Of a stretch of 64,000 nt of DNA, positions 14,101 through 29,100 are shown piece after piece. Position numbers and translations under genes: made by a program. The notes under the pieces are model-generated. The model had not been told where the DNA came from. It did no database searches and worked only from the letters and a program-made list of their open reading frames with translations. The DNA is from Varroa destructor (lineage: Eukaryota > Arthropoda > Arachnida > Mesostigmata > Varroidae): positions 31,912,061 through 31,976,060 of the forward strand of contig NW_019211454.1 of assembly GCF_002443255.2 (NCBI RefSeq). Direction: 5' to 3'. How positions within the stretch are numbered: position 1 is the stretch's first letter; each line of letters opens with the position of its first letter.

Positions 14101-17100
14101 AATAGCTAAATAAGACCCAAACCGATTAAACAACGATTGATGGACCTTCACCTATAAATGGCCTGTGGCACCTCTAACTACTTTGCTTACTGATCTCTAA
14201 CTACTTTACTTGGCTATAGCCAGAACTTGCTTGATGATCAGTACTAAAGTTGATAATTAGTCTGACTGCATTTCTGCCGTAATCGGCACGCATCACGAGT
14301 CTGTCAGATAGAACAATTAGCTGGCTGAGCCGTAACTCCCCCGTCAGCGATCATCAGCAGTGCCAAGAAAGTCTGGGTGACATAATATGTATTTTTTTCC
14401 ATCGTTCACTACTGACAGTGACAATTTGTTGTGATAGCCGATTGTATAGATCACAGCAGCTAACGCCTGTTGTCCTCAAACTAAACGACTGCTTTTTATT
14501 CAACCTGGAAGGCCGACTCATTCAGGAAACGCAATACACAAAGGCTTATACGATGCTTGCGTCCTATACTGCATCGCCTGTTCATCATGTCAACTTGGCC
14601 TCGACGCTAGTGCTGAAGATAACTATAACCTTAGCACTATGACGCCCATCGCTGCTGCAACAATACATAATTAATGCAATGAGTGGTTCCTGTTTGTTAT
14701 TATCGTATTTGTTGCGGATCATGAGAAACGATCCACACTGGCATTTACTAAAGAGAAAACTCTTTCTTGTTGGAATGAGAGCGATGAACAATTTCGAAAA
14801 ACAGCAATAGCTACATAATCTCTCGGTCAATCCGAGATTAATGTATTTTCTTTCAAGTGAATACAGTACCGGCTACGTACTCTCGATTTAGGCATGTGGG
14901 GTTCAGATACGGGACGCTTGGGATACCGTAGCGGTTAATTGGGGGGTGGGTGTGACTATGTCTGTAAAAAAAAACTAAATCTGTCTTTATGTGCATGTCT
15001 ACACTCGCGTAACAAATATTTTCCTCTGGTATCCACTTTATATATTTAAACAATTATATTAAATGACGTTTCTGTAGTTGTGTTGTAAAGCAGAAATAGA
15101 GATTAGTAAATACAATATACTACACCTGTAGAGGCTAGTGTCTTTCTAATATGCCTATACGCAGAGAATAAGACAGTCAGTCGGACGGGCTATCTAAAAC
15201 AGTGACGACCTCGGAAGTTGGGAGGGGCTACTTTTGCACTCATGAAATACATCTGCTGCTGCTGTTTCTGCTGACACATTGTAGCTCTCAGGCATTCCCA
15301 ACGGAGACTCCACCGATATCCACTGATGTTCGTGAGAACTCGATGGTCCTAAAAATAGCCGTTTAGGATGCCAAGAGATTTGGACCACGTCCTTATAGCC
15401 ACGTTCGGTCTATGATAGACTTCCGACTGTTTGCCGCCGGGAGCATAGTCTCATTTGAGATACATACATTAGGGTACATTGAATGCTCGAAATGATCACA
15501 ACTGCCGAAGAAGACACGATGACCATCCACAAATTCCAGTTTATGCAAGACAATAACACATATGGACTGACCAGCATCTCTAGCGCTTTATGGCGTGTAC
15601 CATTTTAGAGCATCAATACAACTATCGACGCAAAAGATAGCAAAGGATCTACGTAAAATCTAAATTCGAACAAGTTAAATTGGCCATGCTCGATCTATTG
15701 TATGTCATCCACGCAATTACATTCACCGACGTTCACTGACAGATATGTACTCTGTATCCAGATTTGAAGGTAACAGTGTTCCCTGTTATCCTGTACGAGG
15801 ATGTATCAGGCCCAGTGATCGAAAGGAACGAATATTGATAATTGAAATAGTTCAATATTTCTCCATGCGTTTCAAGATCAGAACTGGAATTTAATTTGCA
15901 GTTGAAAACTGAGGTGTTGGATTCCCGAAAAGTTCACTTTCAGTACTATCCATCTCGACCCTGTCATCAAATTTGATTGTTAGGCTTTGGCCAATAACAT
16001 CACATGTCAGCCACGGCAATTCGAATTCGGTTATGTCAGCCGTACAAATCTCCGTTAATTTTACCAGCAAACAACCGGCTTGAAGTGAGCGAACGTCAAG
16101 TATCATATAGGAGTAGCATCGCCGCATGGTCCTGAGGACTAACCACGCTTCATTCAAATTTTGAGCTGTTCAGTCTTGCTGTTACTGCACCCTCCGCTGT
16201 CGTTTCTATTTCTACTAACGAATTTCTGTGTCGTATCGTACCGTATCCTATAAGGTGTCTGCATGTATGCACGTGTCTGCGAAGTCTCTGATGAGTGCGA
16301 CCGTATGCGGTCGTAACCATGATGTGATCACCATAGGGACATCATGATCTCTCCCGTTTCCCAGCGACTCCGCCAACCACCGCCGTCTCTTCTACTACCG
16401 TTACTTTACAGAAAAAATATGCCCTATACCCCTGCCCCGCTCCCACTACGCAACCTCGGTGAGCTATCGTTTGCTGCTTCGTAAGTATGAAAGAACGGAA
16501 GCTTGAGGAGAAGAGCACTGAAGTTGGAGGGCAGGAGATATCATCAGGAGAAGGAGATAGAGAGGGGAAAAGTAACCCCTGAACTGGCCTGGCAGTGAAG
16601 GCATACTACAAGCAGTTTGGCAGCCGCCAGAGTTCCACCCACCATCCCGCGTAATTAGATAATATTATATAGAAAAGCGCGTCGGACAACCGTGTGCCCC
16701 GGTGTGGCAGTCGCGAGCCCGACACAGGTTGTCGTAGACGTTGTTGTTGTTGTTGGCAGAGCTGCCCCCGTGCCAGCCTGCCTGGTTGTCTTCTGTCAGC
16801 TGTCGTCCGTGGCAATGTCGTTTTCGTCATCGTCGTTCTCTAATGAGAGCGAGAGGGAGAGAAGCGTCAGTGGAAAGGAGAAGCCAAAGAACGAAGTGAC
16901 GGTGGTAGCAGACGCACCAGAAAGCGGACGGAGCAGATGAGAAGAATGACGCGGAACGGGGAGAAAGACAAGAAGAAGCTGGTGGCAACGGCCGCGGTGA
17001 TGCTACGATAGTGGCGGCTGAACGACGACCGAAACAATGGAAGTCACTGGGCAGACGGCGTCGAAATAGTGCTAGACGAGCGTGAGGCGCCCTTCTGCCA

Positions 17101-20100
17101 CTGCAATCGCCCCCCCCTTCCCGTGTTTCCAGACCCGTCCAGATGAACCCAGTGCCGCCGATAGGATGCTCTGCCATCCCTTAAGCCCCAACTTGATTCT
17201 CTGCTGCCGGTGTAACAATGCTCAAAAATGGGCACAATCGTGTAGACCGAGAGAAAAGAGTTCGCCTTACGGTTTACAACCTTTGTTAGCATTACTGCTG
17301 CTGAAAGGGATCGGAATCGGACAGGGGGTTTGCTGCTCCGGTATGCTTTCGCGCCCCCGTTACACTAGTGACCCTTTACCAGAGCGCTTAACGCAATACA
17401 GTGTTACATAAATGGCCTACCGGTATGAGCGAAATTAGTGACGGTGTAAAGGACGAAGAGATAACGCTGATTGTTATGGGAGCGCAGAACAGAGACGCGC
17501 ACTGCCTAGCTGCATGGCGTTATCTTAGAGTGTGCACGTGAGCGGCCGGGTATAAGCGACAACTCGACAAAATGGCATTAGGTACCAAAATGCCAAAATG
17601 CGCGATATATGAAGGGAGCTTGAAGATGATGGGCGAATAGGCCACCAGGCCTTTGGGCGAACGGAGGGAAATGGAGGAAGAAGAAAACGCTGCAGCATGC
17701 GACAAACAGCCATTGAATAGAATATGGCATATCTTATGCTAACGGACAGCCATGGCCCTGACATACCAACCAACGTACGATGGGGTACTCACGATATGCT
17801 CGGATGATTCGATGCCGAGAGTTTGTCCCAGGGAGCATTCAGCGAAATTCACTAAATTCCACCCCATGTAATGCTTAATTTCGGCTACGAAGGTAGCGAC
17901 CGTTCACTATACCCCCTCCTCTCCTCTGCCCATTATCATTGTGCTAACAGCCGTTGTTATGTCATCTGCACTTATTAAAGGTTTGTGAAAGGAGACCCAA
18001 TGCTCCCTTTATATTTCTATTTACAGCATCAGGCAATAAAGATTTAATTTCTGTTTAAAACTATGCCACATGAAAGTGAACCGTTGTTACGCGAAAAATT
18101 GGTGATGTTTACGGATGAGTTTATCTAGAGAATGTCTATCTGACACTAATACTTCTATAGAAACAATTTGATGGAACAAGATAAAATTGCTTTTCAGCTA
18201 ATACTCTGCGTAACTTGAATAAAAAAATGATATTTTTTTATCGAAAGAGAAATTATTTCGCTTTGTTATTGAAATGGCTTTCGCGCACCTAATAGAATAT
18301 ATGCCTATCTATAAATTGACTGAAGTACATCTGTTTCCTGAGGCAGGGGAATCCTTAACGGATATGATATCTCTATCGAGAATTTCGAAAATATCGTTTA
18401 TAGCCTCTGCTGACGAAACCGTATACATTGTAGGGCCGCATTTTGTCCCTATTTTGAGAAATATCGCTTATGTATTGCCTACTTCAATATTTGTAGAAGA
18501 ACTTCATTCAAATATTCTGTGTTAACATAGCAGCAACATCATTCGAGCAGAAAGCTTTCATCAATAAGTTCAGAAGACCTTCATCTTGTTTGCATTTTAT
18601 ACATACAGTAGAGTGCCTACTTAGGTAAGTAGCTCTTTTAGCGAAATCCGGCCTTTTACTTTATAATTCCGTAATCGGCTTTAGCCAAGTCCGGCTTATG
18701 GGCCTCTTCTCAAGTGAACACTATGGTGAGCTGGTGGGATTCTTACAGGTTCGAGGTATCCCCGGGCTTAGCTCGATAATTAGTATTGACCAATCGCTGA
18801 TTCATCGATGCACGGCATCAGGTAATATAATTGCATACAATTAGCATTCTACAGATGGGCTGTCTGTGAGCTTGGCAACAAGCTATCCAAGATTGTCAGG
18901 ACAAGAAACGTCCAATAGAAACCTAGATTTTTTCAAAAGACTCTTGTGTGGCCCATTGGTAACAATGGTTGAGCCAGAATACCACCCGGAGAAGTGTTAG
19001 CAGCTTCGTTAGCCATAAACGTTTGACATGGCTTCGCTCGCAGCGAAGGTTACTATATAAAAGAGTGAATACGTGAATGGAATAGCAAAATTTGGGTAGA
19101 ATACGATATAATACTGCGTTGTATAATATAGCATCCGATACTTTATATTCTCCGTAAGAGTCAGATCGGACACCTACGCACATCTTGAACATATATGTAT
19201 GTACATACAGATGCGTGCTGTCTCTCAACGATGGAACTGTGTCTATTTGTATATCGGCTATGCTTATTGGCAAATATCACGTTTTCTATTATGGCTACAT
19301 AGATTTATGCGAGTGTATTGGGTAAAAGACACGCGCCAGATAAATGAAAATTCATCGAGTGAGTCTATATTATAGTTCTCATTGAGCTAAGACTTGCACT
19401 ATTCTGATAGCTTGTATACGGCTATCCTCTGATCACGAACACGAAGTCGATCATAATCAGCGAATAGCTACTCTTTTTTCGATGCATCTAAAAAAGGGCC
19501 TGTTTTCTAGGCACGTTGTCGTAATTAATGTCGCTAAGGCCAGGAAATTTGTACCGCTGACAACGCTTAGACATCCCTTCTGTTCATGGGGGTTGAATCA
19601 GGCGCACATCATCGGGTTCGAAAGCTAATAGTTTCACACGTTAATAATGAACATAATATATCCATTATGTATTATTGTCGAAAGTGAAGTTGATCTTATG
19701 CTTTATATTTGAAATATTTTGTAATTATATATATGAATGTAGTTAAACAGGTCAACGTATACATAATACTCGTTTACTTTCATTTTACGCAAAGAAACCA
19801 CCGTCATATTGAAAGGTTTTCTATCCTGGTTGGCCCTCAGCCTAGGCTGTCTCACAGTCGTCTCAGTTTTAAAGTCTTCTGAACACGAAGCCCATCAAAT
19901 CTAAAACACGAACCCGTAGGGATCCGAATTGCTGTTCCATGATTACCGAAGTTCAATTACCGTTCACAATGAATACATTGTCGAACGCCTGTTATGACCT
20001 TAGCATTAATGTGTCCACATAGTCAAAGAGAGTTCCGCAACTGTATCCGAATCAAACCTACCATCGCTTCCAGCTACTCGTTACTTGTGCGAGCCCAAGG

Positions 20101-23100
20101 GATTCGGTTTTTTCAGTACCCAGATAGGCCTTTCCGGACGTTCCAAAGCGGTCCGTACCATTTCATTCAACAACACACATCTGCCTCATTGACTGCCCGA
20201 GACATCAGTGTACAAATGACGGTTTAAAATGAGCCGCTTTATTTAGTTTGACCCATATCGAAGAGACGACTAATTTCTACTTCCTATAGGAGCAAACACA
20301 GTCCAAAGTGGTACGTCTCGATGCCGGTTTTATTTCATGGAATTCTAAGGATATCTATTTATTGCTTGAATCATCCCTGTTTCTGTAATACTGGAGTTAT
20401 GGCTTTAAATAATCTAAAGAATTCCACCGTAACGTTGTTATCTAGGTAGTGCAATTTATTGAGCTGAATAGCGAGTTCCCGCGACTTTTCATTGCATAGA
20501 CAAGGCCACATTTTTTATTCCTGTCACAATATGTTGTATATTTGCGTCATTGTATATAGTTCTTCACAGAATTGTGTTTGCCATCTTGCCTTAGGATGGC
20601 AGGTTTTTTTTAAAGAAGTTTTTCCAACTTCGAACGTTCTCAGTTATTGATTCATGTCAAAGGTTATTTTTCATTGAACGAGGAGGATAAAAATTCGTCG
20701 GAACGAGGTCCGAACAACATAAAATATGCAAAAAATCTCCCATTCGAAGTTCAGAAGGGCAGCTCTGACAATGTTTACCCTGGTTCACAACGCGTAGGTC
20801 ACTGTCCTAGTTTATACGACACGATTCGTAGGGAATCAGGGCCTTACAGTCCCTACAAACAACAAACGGATGGAACCCTGGACTTTGGCTTCTTTTCTGG
20901 GATCGATATCTAGTTTATGTTGACGTGCAGACATCAGCCCTCATCATTGGCTACAATGATCCGCAAAAACGTCGCGTGACGTTCGATAACGTGTGGGATG
21001 TGGAAATTTAACGTTAAGCCGTTAGATTTCTTGTCAAACTAAGAGAGTTCAGGAGGTACCTAGGCTCCACATTTATATATAAGTCTAAAGGACTTGAGAC
21101 GGTCAAAGACGGTTGGGCTGCAGCCCAACTGTTCGGACAATTTTCAAGTTGTTTTTCGACCGTTTCCCTTCGAAGATGCTCTTAGATGGCCGTCGGTCAG
21201 AGCACGGGCCATCCTTTACGTGCCGTGTACTTTTCAATTTCGAGACACCACTCTCAAGCAGTTCTTTCAACGATAGAGCATCACAACCATAAACACATGT
21301 CTCGGGCTATTTTCGCAGCGTCTTGGTCTCTACAAAATGCATAGTTCACAAGGTTCCACTTGAAGCATCCATCTTTGAGGAGTTCATAAAGGTGGAAACT
21401 GCAGTTGAACACAACGCCGTTACAATATGCTGGTAGAGCACAGGCAGAGTACTTTCAAATGGAGGTAAAAAATAAAAAGAAGTGAAAGGAGGAAGCTTTA
21501 AAAAATGCAAAAACTTACTACTCAACTCTATACGTTGGACTAAATATTTCTATAAGTATAGCAGTTCATCTAGACCTGCAATAGATGATGTCTGAGTGGG
21601 CCTTCGATGCCGTAGAACAACTAAACGTAATCTAAGTCTTGCTAGTCCAAATATATTCAAATGTATACCAAAACTATTTTTCCTGATAACTTTGTGAGTG
21701 AACTGGAAAAACTTGATTTTTGTTTGAAAAATATCAGCAGCATCGTTTATCGAGATTTCCAATTCTTTGATTTTGACTATGTCATGTCTATTGCGTATTC
21801 GAAAAGTTGTTTTATAATAGATCACTATTTCAAAGCGATACAACTCCTGTGCTAAATCCAGTTGCGTCGTTAGTCGTTAGGTATTAATTATTATAAACCG
21901 AGTAAGGGGTACTTACTGGGGCAGTTGTAGAGTTTGTTCGTTTGCGCGATGTCGCCTATGCTTAAACGAACCCGTTGTCCGATCTCTGGCCGCTTTCTGC
22001 TACCACCTTCGCCGATACGCCCTCCGCCAATCTACGCAAATAGCAACAGTAGAAACCAAATAAACAATAATCCTATTGCTGTTTCGGACGCATCATCTGT
22101 TATTTTGAGTTAACACTCAGTTTGGCTGGCCCTCAAAATGGGTGCTGCTTTCTACAAGCAATCTGATAGGCTGGATAAAAAGTTGCCATTGTTCTTGACC
22201 ACTTCAGTTTCTTGTAACTTTCGAATGAATAAACACTTCTTAGTCAATGTAGTGTTCTGCGTTTTTCGCCCATCTTTTCAATGGCTTATATATCTTGCAA
22301 AGTGAAGAAAACTGGTTTTTCGAAACGATCCATGGTTCGACCAATTTGCGGTCTTCGGCTTCTGTTCGGAAACGCCCCCCTGACCATGCTGCATTCACTG
22401 AAACAAGTGGTAATCAGATAAAGCGATGTCCGCACTGTACGCCGGATACGGAAGTTTCCGATCGGATGTCCGTTAGTGATCGCTGGGTCACCAAAGCAGT
22501 GTGCGGTGTAATATTGTCAGGCCGCAGTATCCCTTTGCGTTGTCCTTTGCGAATCTGAGGTCTTTTCCGCCAATTTTGTCGCTCAGGTGGATGAGTTTAT
22601 TTGTCTAAGGGTGCCAAATAGCTCATCGTATAACTTTCCCTTGTCGTTTCACTGTATGCTGACGTGTGGTTTTTAACCATGAATATCTCCTCCTGATGTC
22701 GAGCTGAACGGGTCTAACGATTCCGGTTTACGTGTAATAGCGCGATGTGGTAAAAAAAACTCAATCCTTCATTGCCAATAACGACCTTGTGTAGAAATGA
22801 CTTGTGTGTGGTACAAGCAACGAAAAAGCATATTTTTGCGCCATTTTCATTAAGCTTAAATCTTACCTAGGGCATGTAAACAATTGACGACGGTCGTCTG
22901 AATCGCTTCTAGCTGTGCAGAGAGCGTCTAGGTCGACTGCACCGGATTTCGATTAAAGAGCGCCTGCAGTTCATTGTTGATAGCGTTCTGCAGCTGTCCG
23001 GAGCGTAGTTTATCGTTGAAGTTGAAAGCTCCGGTTCTAAAGCGACTTGACTAAAACTGGCAAATTTTCGAGCTTATGACACGTTTTTTCTAGCTCAAAC

Positions 23101-26100
23101 ATAGTGAAGAATACGACGCCGGACATGCATTTTTTCAAGCTCCATCACTTAACGTCCCGAATTATCACTTCTAATGACAACCGCTCAATCAAAACAACTG
23201 GGCAGACGTCCGACAGCCAAACAAATTTTCTGAGAGTCTTCAGCCGATCTCACATTAGCGCCATCTATTGATTCTAACGGAAACTTCTTACTCAATCTAA
23301 TGGTTCACAAAAAGTGCGTCATTAAATAAGCTCGTACCAGTCCCTGTCACGGGTTATGCCGAATTTGACCGTCAAGAAACGTAAAAGGTACAGCGCTCTA
23401 TTATGCGCACCCATTTTACACGAATCAGTCTTATAGTAAACAAAATATGACTGACTGGATAAGATTGCACAAAGAAGGTAATCTAGCCATTAACGCAAAT
23501 GTTTTAGATTTTCGGAGCGAAGCGATTTACGCCGCGAAGTATCATCAAGTATTTTACTAGACGAACGGCCTGTAATTTCGAACGACCAAACTCAAAACGA
23601 TGATTCCAAACAGCGAAATCGCTTTCTCCGCTGCGGTACTTATAGTTGTTATTGCTACAGTCTTCGTTCACCAAAGCTTTGCCTACCCGGTTCGGCTGCA
23701 GGCATTTTTGCACACCCTCTGCTGTCTTCTAGGTGCAGGCAACTGGTAACTATTAGTCACCTACCGCCATAATAATCTCCAGTACTAAGCGGGCTGCTAG
23801 CTACGAATAGACAGATTGGACCTGCTCGTCCTGCTTAGCAAGCACGCCTGATGTTGCTTGAAAAAGCTGCGTAGCAAAAAACGTAAGAGCGAGAAACTTT
23901 TTGACACACTTTCGCCGCTTCACCCATATGTGCCTCGCTAATGGGTAATCGATTTTTTACTCTATACGTTTTTGAGACGACGTCGGATCTGACTTCTGTT
24001 AGCCACGAAAAATGTTTAGACGTCCTAACATACATACGTACGAACTTGGCTCTTACCCATAAGCCACATCTGGATAACGACAGAGTTTTTGATGTAATTT
24101 GTGCGCATGGCACTGCTGCAGAAGTGGCTCAGTTCAATGGATAGCGCTATGTTTTCGTTCTAAATGATCTGGATGATAGATCAGGAATCACTCCGGCATC
24201 GCTTCACTGCTAATCGCTTAGTCTTCGCTATAACTAGCTTCACCTATATCTTAGGTATGAGTCAACTGAGCATGCGTAGCGTAGGGGCAAAGGCACAAAA
24301 ATTCTGAATCTCAGATAAGAAACACTCACCCATGAACCTTTAGTTAATGCCTAGAATATCTCAAACGACATCCCAGATCAACAACAACTTTTCTTTGTCA
24401 ACATTTTAGGTTTGTCTCTCATTTGAGTGGATCTGCTATGATTACCTGAAGTGGAATGAGGGCCGAAGAATCGTCTCGGGGTAGGATCGTGTCGAGGTTG
24501 GTATGCCTGGAATAATGTGAACAATCTCTAAGCAAATCGTGGTAGTTTGAAAGAGAGAAACTTCATCTCATCAGCCACTATCCTAAGCTGTAGTTTAACT
24601 TAAAAAGAGATTTCAATTAAGCTATCGGCGTAGAATTATAATAACAATACATTATGATTAAGATGTTTTAAATATACATTTATGATGCATAAACTACGTA
24701 TTTGATACGGGTATACAGAGCTATTGTATGGGTAATCCTTACTTGGAAAACGTATTTCGTGCGTAGTGCATGATTGAATCGAAGTCATACGGTAGACCCA
24801 ATGAGTTAACATCTTCCTCTGTCAATTTATTGAAGTTGTACTCTTGACCTGAAATAGCATCATAGAGAAACAGCAACGGAGCGATCCCTCATGTTCTTTA
24901 ATTGAAGTTAATAAGGTGAAGCGACTATTGCTATGTGTATCTTGATACTTATATCGATATAATTGTGAACGATATCAGAAAGACACGAATTATTACCTTC
25001 GTAGGATAAAATAGCCTTTGCAAGCGAGCAGCAGTCCTAATACCGAAGGAATAAACATATTCGTAACTTACATTTGTAACTCACAGTTCGACTGCTACGC
25101 AAGTAATCAGCAACATGTTAGTACGTTTGCTAATGTTTGAGCTCTTCCCTACACATTGTTTACAATTTTGAAAAATTCTCCACTGCCAATATGTTTCTAG
25201 GTGCCTGATGTACTAAATACATACGTAGTTGTGTTTTTTGTTGCACGTTAATCCGTTGACGTTAGCATGACGTCACGACGTTATTATCGTCCTGTATCTA
25301 CTACTGCACGTATGCACACCGTATACGCTATTATATGGTTCCGTAAACGACCAACATTTGGTGCTTAGTGCATGGCTACCATTCTTTCCTTTCGACGTGA
25401 CAGATTTTTAACGTGGCGCACTAGTTACTATGCCGGTTGCGGCCGTTGCAGTGACGGAAAGATCTTTTCATGCAATCAATCTGACTTATTTGTTGTTGTT
25501 CGGTTTCACTTGACCCTGCAGCGGAAGCGACGCCTCTCACTCTCTTAAAAAACGTTAACTGGTGTCCCTGAAAAGCACCAGGAGTCTTCTAGGAGTTGGC
25601 GAGTCAAATCAAGCACTGGGCTGTAAAACAGGCAAAAGCTGCAGGTCCAGTCGGGTACGCCTGTATAAGCTTGGTATGTCTCTAGGTGTAAGGCAAACAG
25701 GCTGGCCCAATTGTAGACATGAATGGGCCCAGAAGTACTATAGTGAGGACCAGCGCATTACCAGCGACGATTGTTGCGTCGCAGAGCGATTCAAACGACC
25801 TTCTTTCTATCTGACTGAGGGTATCTGTATTGCGACTGTTCCTTGGGGACGACAAAACCGGAGGCCGAAGAACCTGGTCAGAGGTTTGAAGCGAGACTGC
25901 CAGAGTGAAACAGAGTCACAGGAACAGACAGAGAGAGAAAGGACGGAAAAAAGCAGACGAGGAAAGAGGGGCCCAGAGAGACACTGAGTGACGCGTCTCC
26001 AACCAATTTTCGGTAAGGTCCCCTGCAACCGCCCAGCCAATTGGCAGATTGCGTACGTAGCCTTGTGTACACTTGCTGCCATTAAAGAAAACCGGCGTTT

Positions 26101-29100
26101 TGCGTTGAAGCCACTATCGTTAAATGGGTACCTTATACAGAAGCTCGATGTCTGCTTGAATGACTCATACGCTTTTTTTGTCGTGATTTCTGCTTCTAAC
26201 TTGTACGCTACTCTTGTTGTGATATTTCATAGCAACTCAGTGCCCAACTCGATTGCTGCCTCAAGAGGTTCGCATTGCTAGTAGTAAAGTCATGCAAGCT
26301 GTATAATACAGTTTTCTGACCAGTCACGCAGAGCACCTACTTAAGTCGACTATCATAGCCAACTGAAACTTGACTAATGGTGTTGATTAGTTCCACTTAC
26401 TTAGGTTTTCGTCCCCTTTTACTTGGGTCAGCGTACCTCACTCTACACGTTTGTGCTATGATACCTTCTAATACCCTAGCTTCATTTTATTGTGGGTTTT
26501 GGAGCCAACACATGACACGTCAGATCCTAAGTTTAAGAAAAAAAGGGGTTAGCACTTCTTGTAATATCCTTGCTGCACTCTCTAACAGCACGAATGCATT
26601 AGTGAGGTACGCAAGAGACATATGCTTCTAGCCCTTCTCACGGTGCAGAATCTACTGCTGGTATATCCTGACCGCAGTAGCACTATTACTAATTGCCGCT
26701 GGTGCCAGCAGCAAGAGAGCATTGAACCGGAAGGCACGCCTTTTTCCTACGTTTCAGTAGTGGAAGAGCAGCACCCAGAGTGTCTTACGTTTTCTGCTTT
26801 TGCTACCATAACTCACTGCATATTAAGACGTGTGGCACAGCAAGATTAATGACTCTGCATCGCTCCTTATTCATCACCCAACGGGGACAGGTGGGCAGCC
26901 GGTTCAGCGGCCGGAACAACGAATGAAATATCAACTGTGGGTAAAACCAACAGCCTATTGAGCCAGCCAGCGAGTGACCCTATGTCCTTTAGCCTTTTCA
27001 GCTTACCCACCCTTTTTACATCCCTAGTTCGCTGCTTCTCCACTTCCTGTCATCTTTACCTATTCTATATAGTACATACTGTTGTCGTGGGTTGTATCAG
27101 TTAGGTGTTCCGGAAAAATTGCTAGCGAGAATGGCCTAAAACTGATGTCACATTGAAATACCGGCACTACGTTAGTAAATCGTGCTTGAGTGCAGTTGAA
27201 GTAAACGAAAAAGGTTTCCTTAAAGGAATTTCCAGCTGTACCAGGTTGGTCGTTCTTCTGCAACCACTGCGCCAGATGAAGTCCAATTAAAAAGCGACTT
27301 TGTGATGACGAGCTGTCAGAACGGAGAAAATAGACTACTGAGAACATTAACATATCAAACTAACATAGCTAAACGGTGTCATGCTCATGGTTGTATCTAA
27401 AAATATGTTTACCTTCACGCTGGAGTGTGTACTCGTATATCTAAAGGAGCATTGATTCGCGCATTTATTCTATCAAACCATTACATCTACCAGCTTTTTA
27501 TTGCTTCCTTCGGGTAAGCACAAACTATTTGTGCGATTCTTCTGTGGTTTTGTCGACCGAAGTAAACCTTCTCAGGGTGGTAGTCCGTGTCCTTTTTGCC
27601 GTCAACGCCGTCGACGAGACAGCGCATTGGGACCTTGTCACGTGGTGATGAGGTTTAGGGTAATTATTGAAGACCCAATGAACATTGGAGCGGATCGAAT
27701 TACGGTGAAAAATCTGTATACATCAACGGAGGTGACCAATTACTTCGCTATGGACGCGTAGATTCGCGTTGGCCCCATGTGCACAGTGAGCGCACTTACT
27801 ACCCCTATACGACTATATACAATGGGTTGCTTATCTTGAATTAACAACGGTGAAGGCCTTGCAGGAAGAAGCTGCTAGTTACCACATCCACGTATAATCG
27901 ACAGTAACAGATCAACAATCAGAAAACGACAATAAGCGGAGAAAAAGACGAAAAGGACAGGAATGTAGACAACCTAACGTATGAGACTTTACCGCGATAT
28001 TAACGTTTTGCTACTGGTGGTAAATGTGAATGACAACAACAACCATTCTATATTTCATTGATCCGTCCTGATCAGCGGAACCCGGCCCAGGCAACTCGAC
28101 TCGATTCCGGACCTCAATGCGCATACACACTTTCGACGAACTCTCTGTATGCAATAGAGTCTACACCGTTATCAGTATTTTAAAGCTGAGCTTCTGCTAA
28201 CCTGTTATCAACTATTGATTCTAGGCTACTTGTTGGGGCAGTTGCGGGCGGAACCAAACTGAAATCGGCTGTCGACGATGACTGTATTAGTAGTGCTTGT
28301 GGCAGCCCAAAGCATAGCTTATCAAATGAAGCGAAAGGATAAAGCAGACAGAAAGCTACCGATACACCCATGCCAAAGAAGTGGTTCCTCCGGCTTCACT
28401 GCTTTCAGTATAAAAAAAAATTCATTTCCTAAATAGTGAGAACTCAGCCAGTTTCAGTTCATCCTGCGTTTCCTTTCTATATGAAGCAACTTGGTAATCA
28501 GGTGATTAGCTTCTCCGCTGTACGCTTCATTCTTTTTAGGTTTAGAAGGCACAGTGGGATATAGATGCCCTGGCGGGATTTAGCGCGGATATTCAAAAGG
28601 ATAGGAGCCGGAAATGGCATTAAGATGCTAGAGCGGTGTCTTTTTTGGACGGTAGAGGTATGGGGGCTGAGATGAGGCGAAAGAGGAAGTAGCAAGCCAT
28701 GAGTGCCTGCCTGCCTGCCGACTGCTACCTGGGCTCCGAAAGGACATCGTCAAGGGTGATGATGATGATGATGGCGAGCATGACAGTGTTGCCGCTGCCG
28801 CTAGTGAGAGATAAGGTAATAGTAGCAGTGGTAGTAGCGGCGATAATCCCGGCGGTGCTGAACGGTACAAAATTTGGCCGATAGCAGCAGTGGCAGTGAC
28901 TGCTATTATTTATCATTGGAAAGCTTGCTGAACCAGCGTTCGTTTGGTGCCAGATTGATTATGCTTAGCCGTTAAAGGGGTCGACAGTTTCTCGTATTAG
29001 AGCGGCTGACACGGTATGGAGCTGTAAGGAATCTCCGTGAAGTCCCACTAGTGGTTCTATCTCTAACTTTAGCCGTACACGCGAGTTAGATACTACTAGC

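Larger units (their letters stand above)
2547..21916. other. Intron 8 (19.4 kb) between astacin and CUB exons
   Basis: Mostly AT-rich unique sequence with several GC-rich islands at about 4.5-5.4 kb, 11.2-12.6 kb and 16.3-17.8 kb that contain CTG/CAG or GTT runs. It also holds a TA run, a CT-rich satellite, a GCT run and a 23-bp duplication at 14172-14211. Two AT-rich plus-strand open frames with real ATGs (18274-18525 and 21661-21855) match nothing I know. No gene is supported. Confidence 0.7.
22032..24445. other. Intron 7 (2.4 kb) of the astacin gene
   Basis: Holds the mariner remnant and about 1.1 kb of other sequence (23300-24445). Two overlapping open frames at 23504-23713 and 23835-24113 on the minus strand show no domain I recognise. 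Confidence 0.8.

Noticed and set aside
15194..15388. A minus-strand open frame behind TTTTTAG in intron 8, considered as an extra CUB exon.
   Set aside because: No CUB motif in any frame, and exons 8 and 9 already join in phase.
15891..16157. An 88-codon minus-strand frame considered as a CUB or spacer exon.
   Set aside because: It lacks the CUB cysteine and aromatic pattern and convincing splice sites.
20650..20870. A minus-strand C-x2-C...C-x2-C stretch ([14 protein letters not shown], then KHCQSCP) resembling a zinc-binding relic.
   Set aside because: There is an in-frame TAG between the pairs and no identifiable family.
22867..22965. A possible exon ending CCCTAG|GTAAGA on the minus strand.
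   Set aside because: Another frame of the same bases is clearly the mariner helix-turn-helix block, so the GTAAG is part of the relic.
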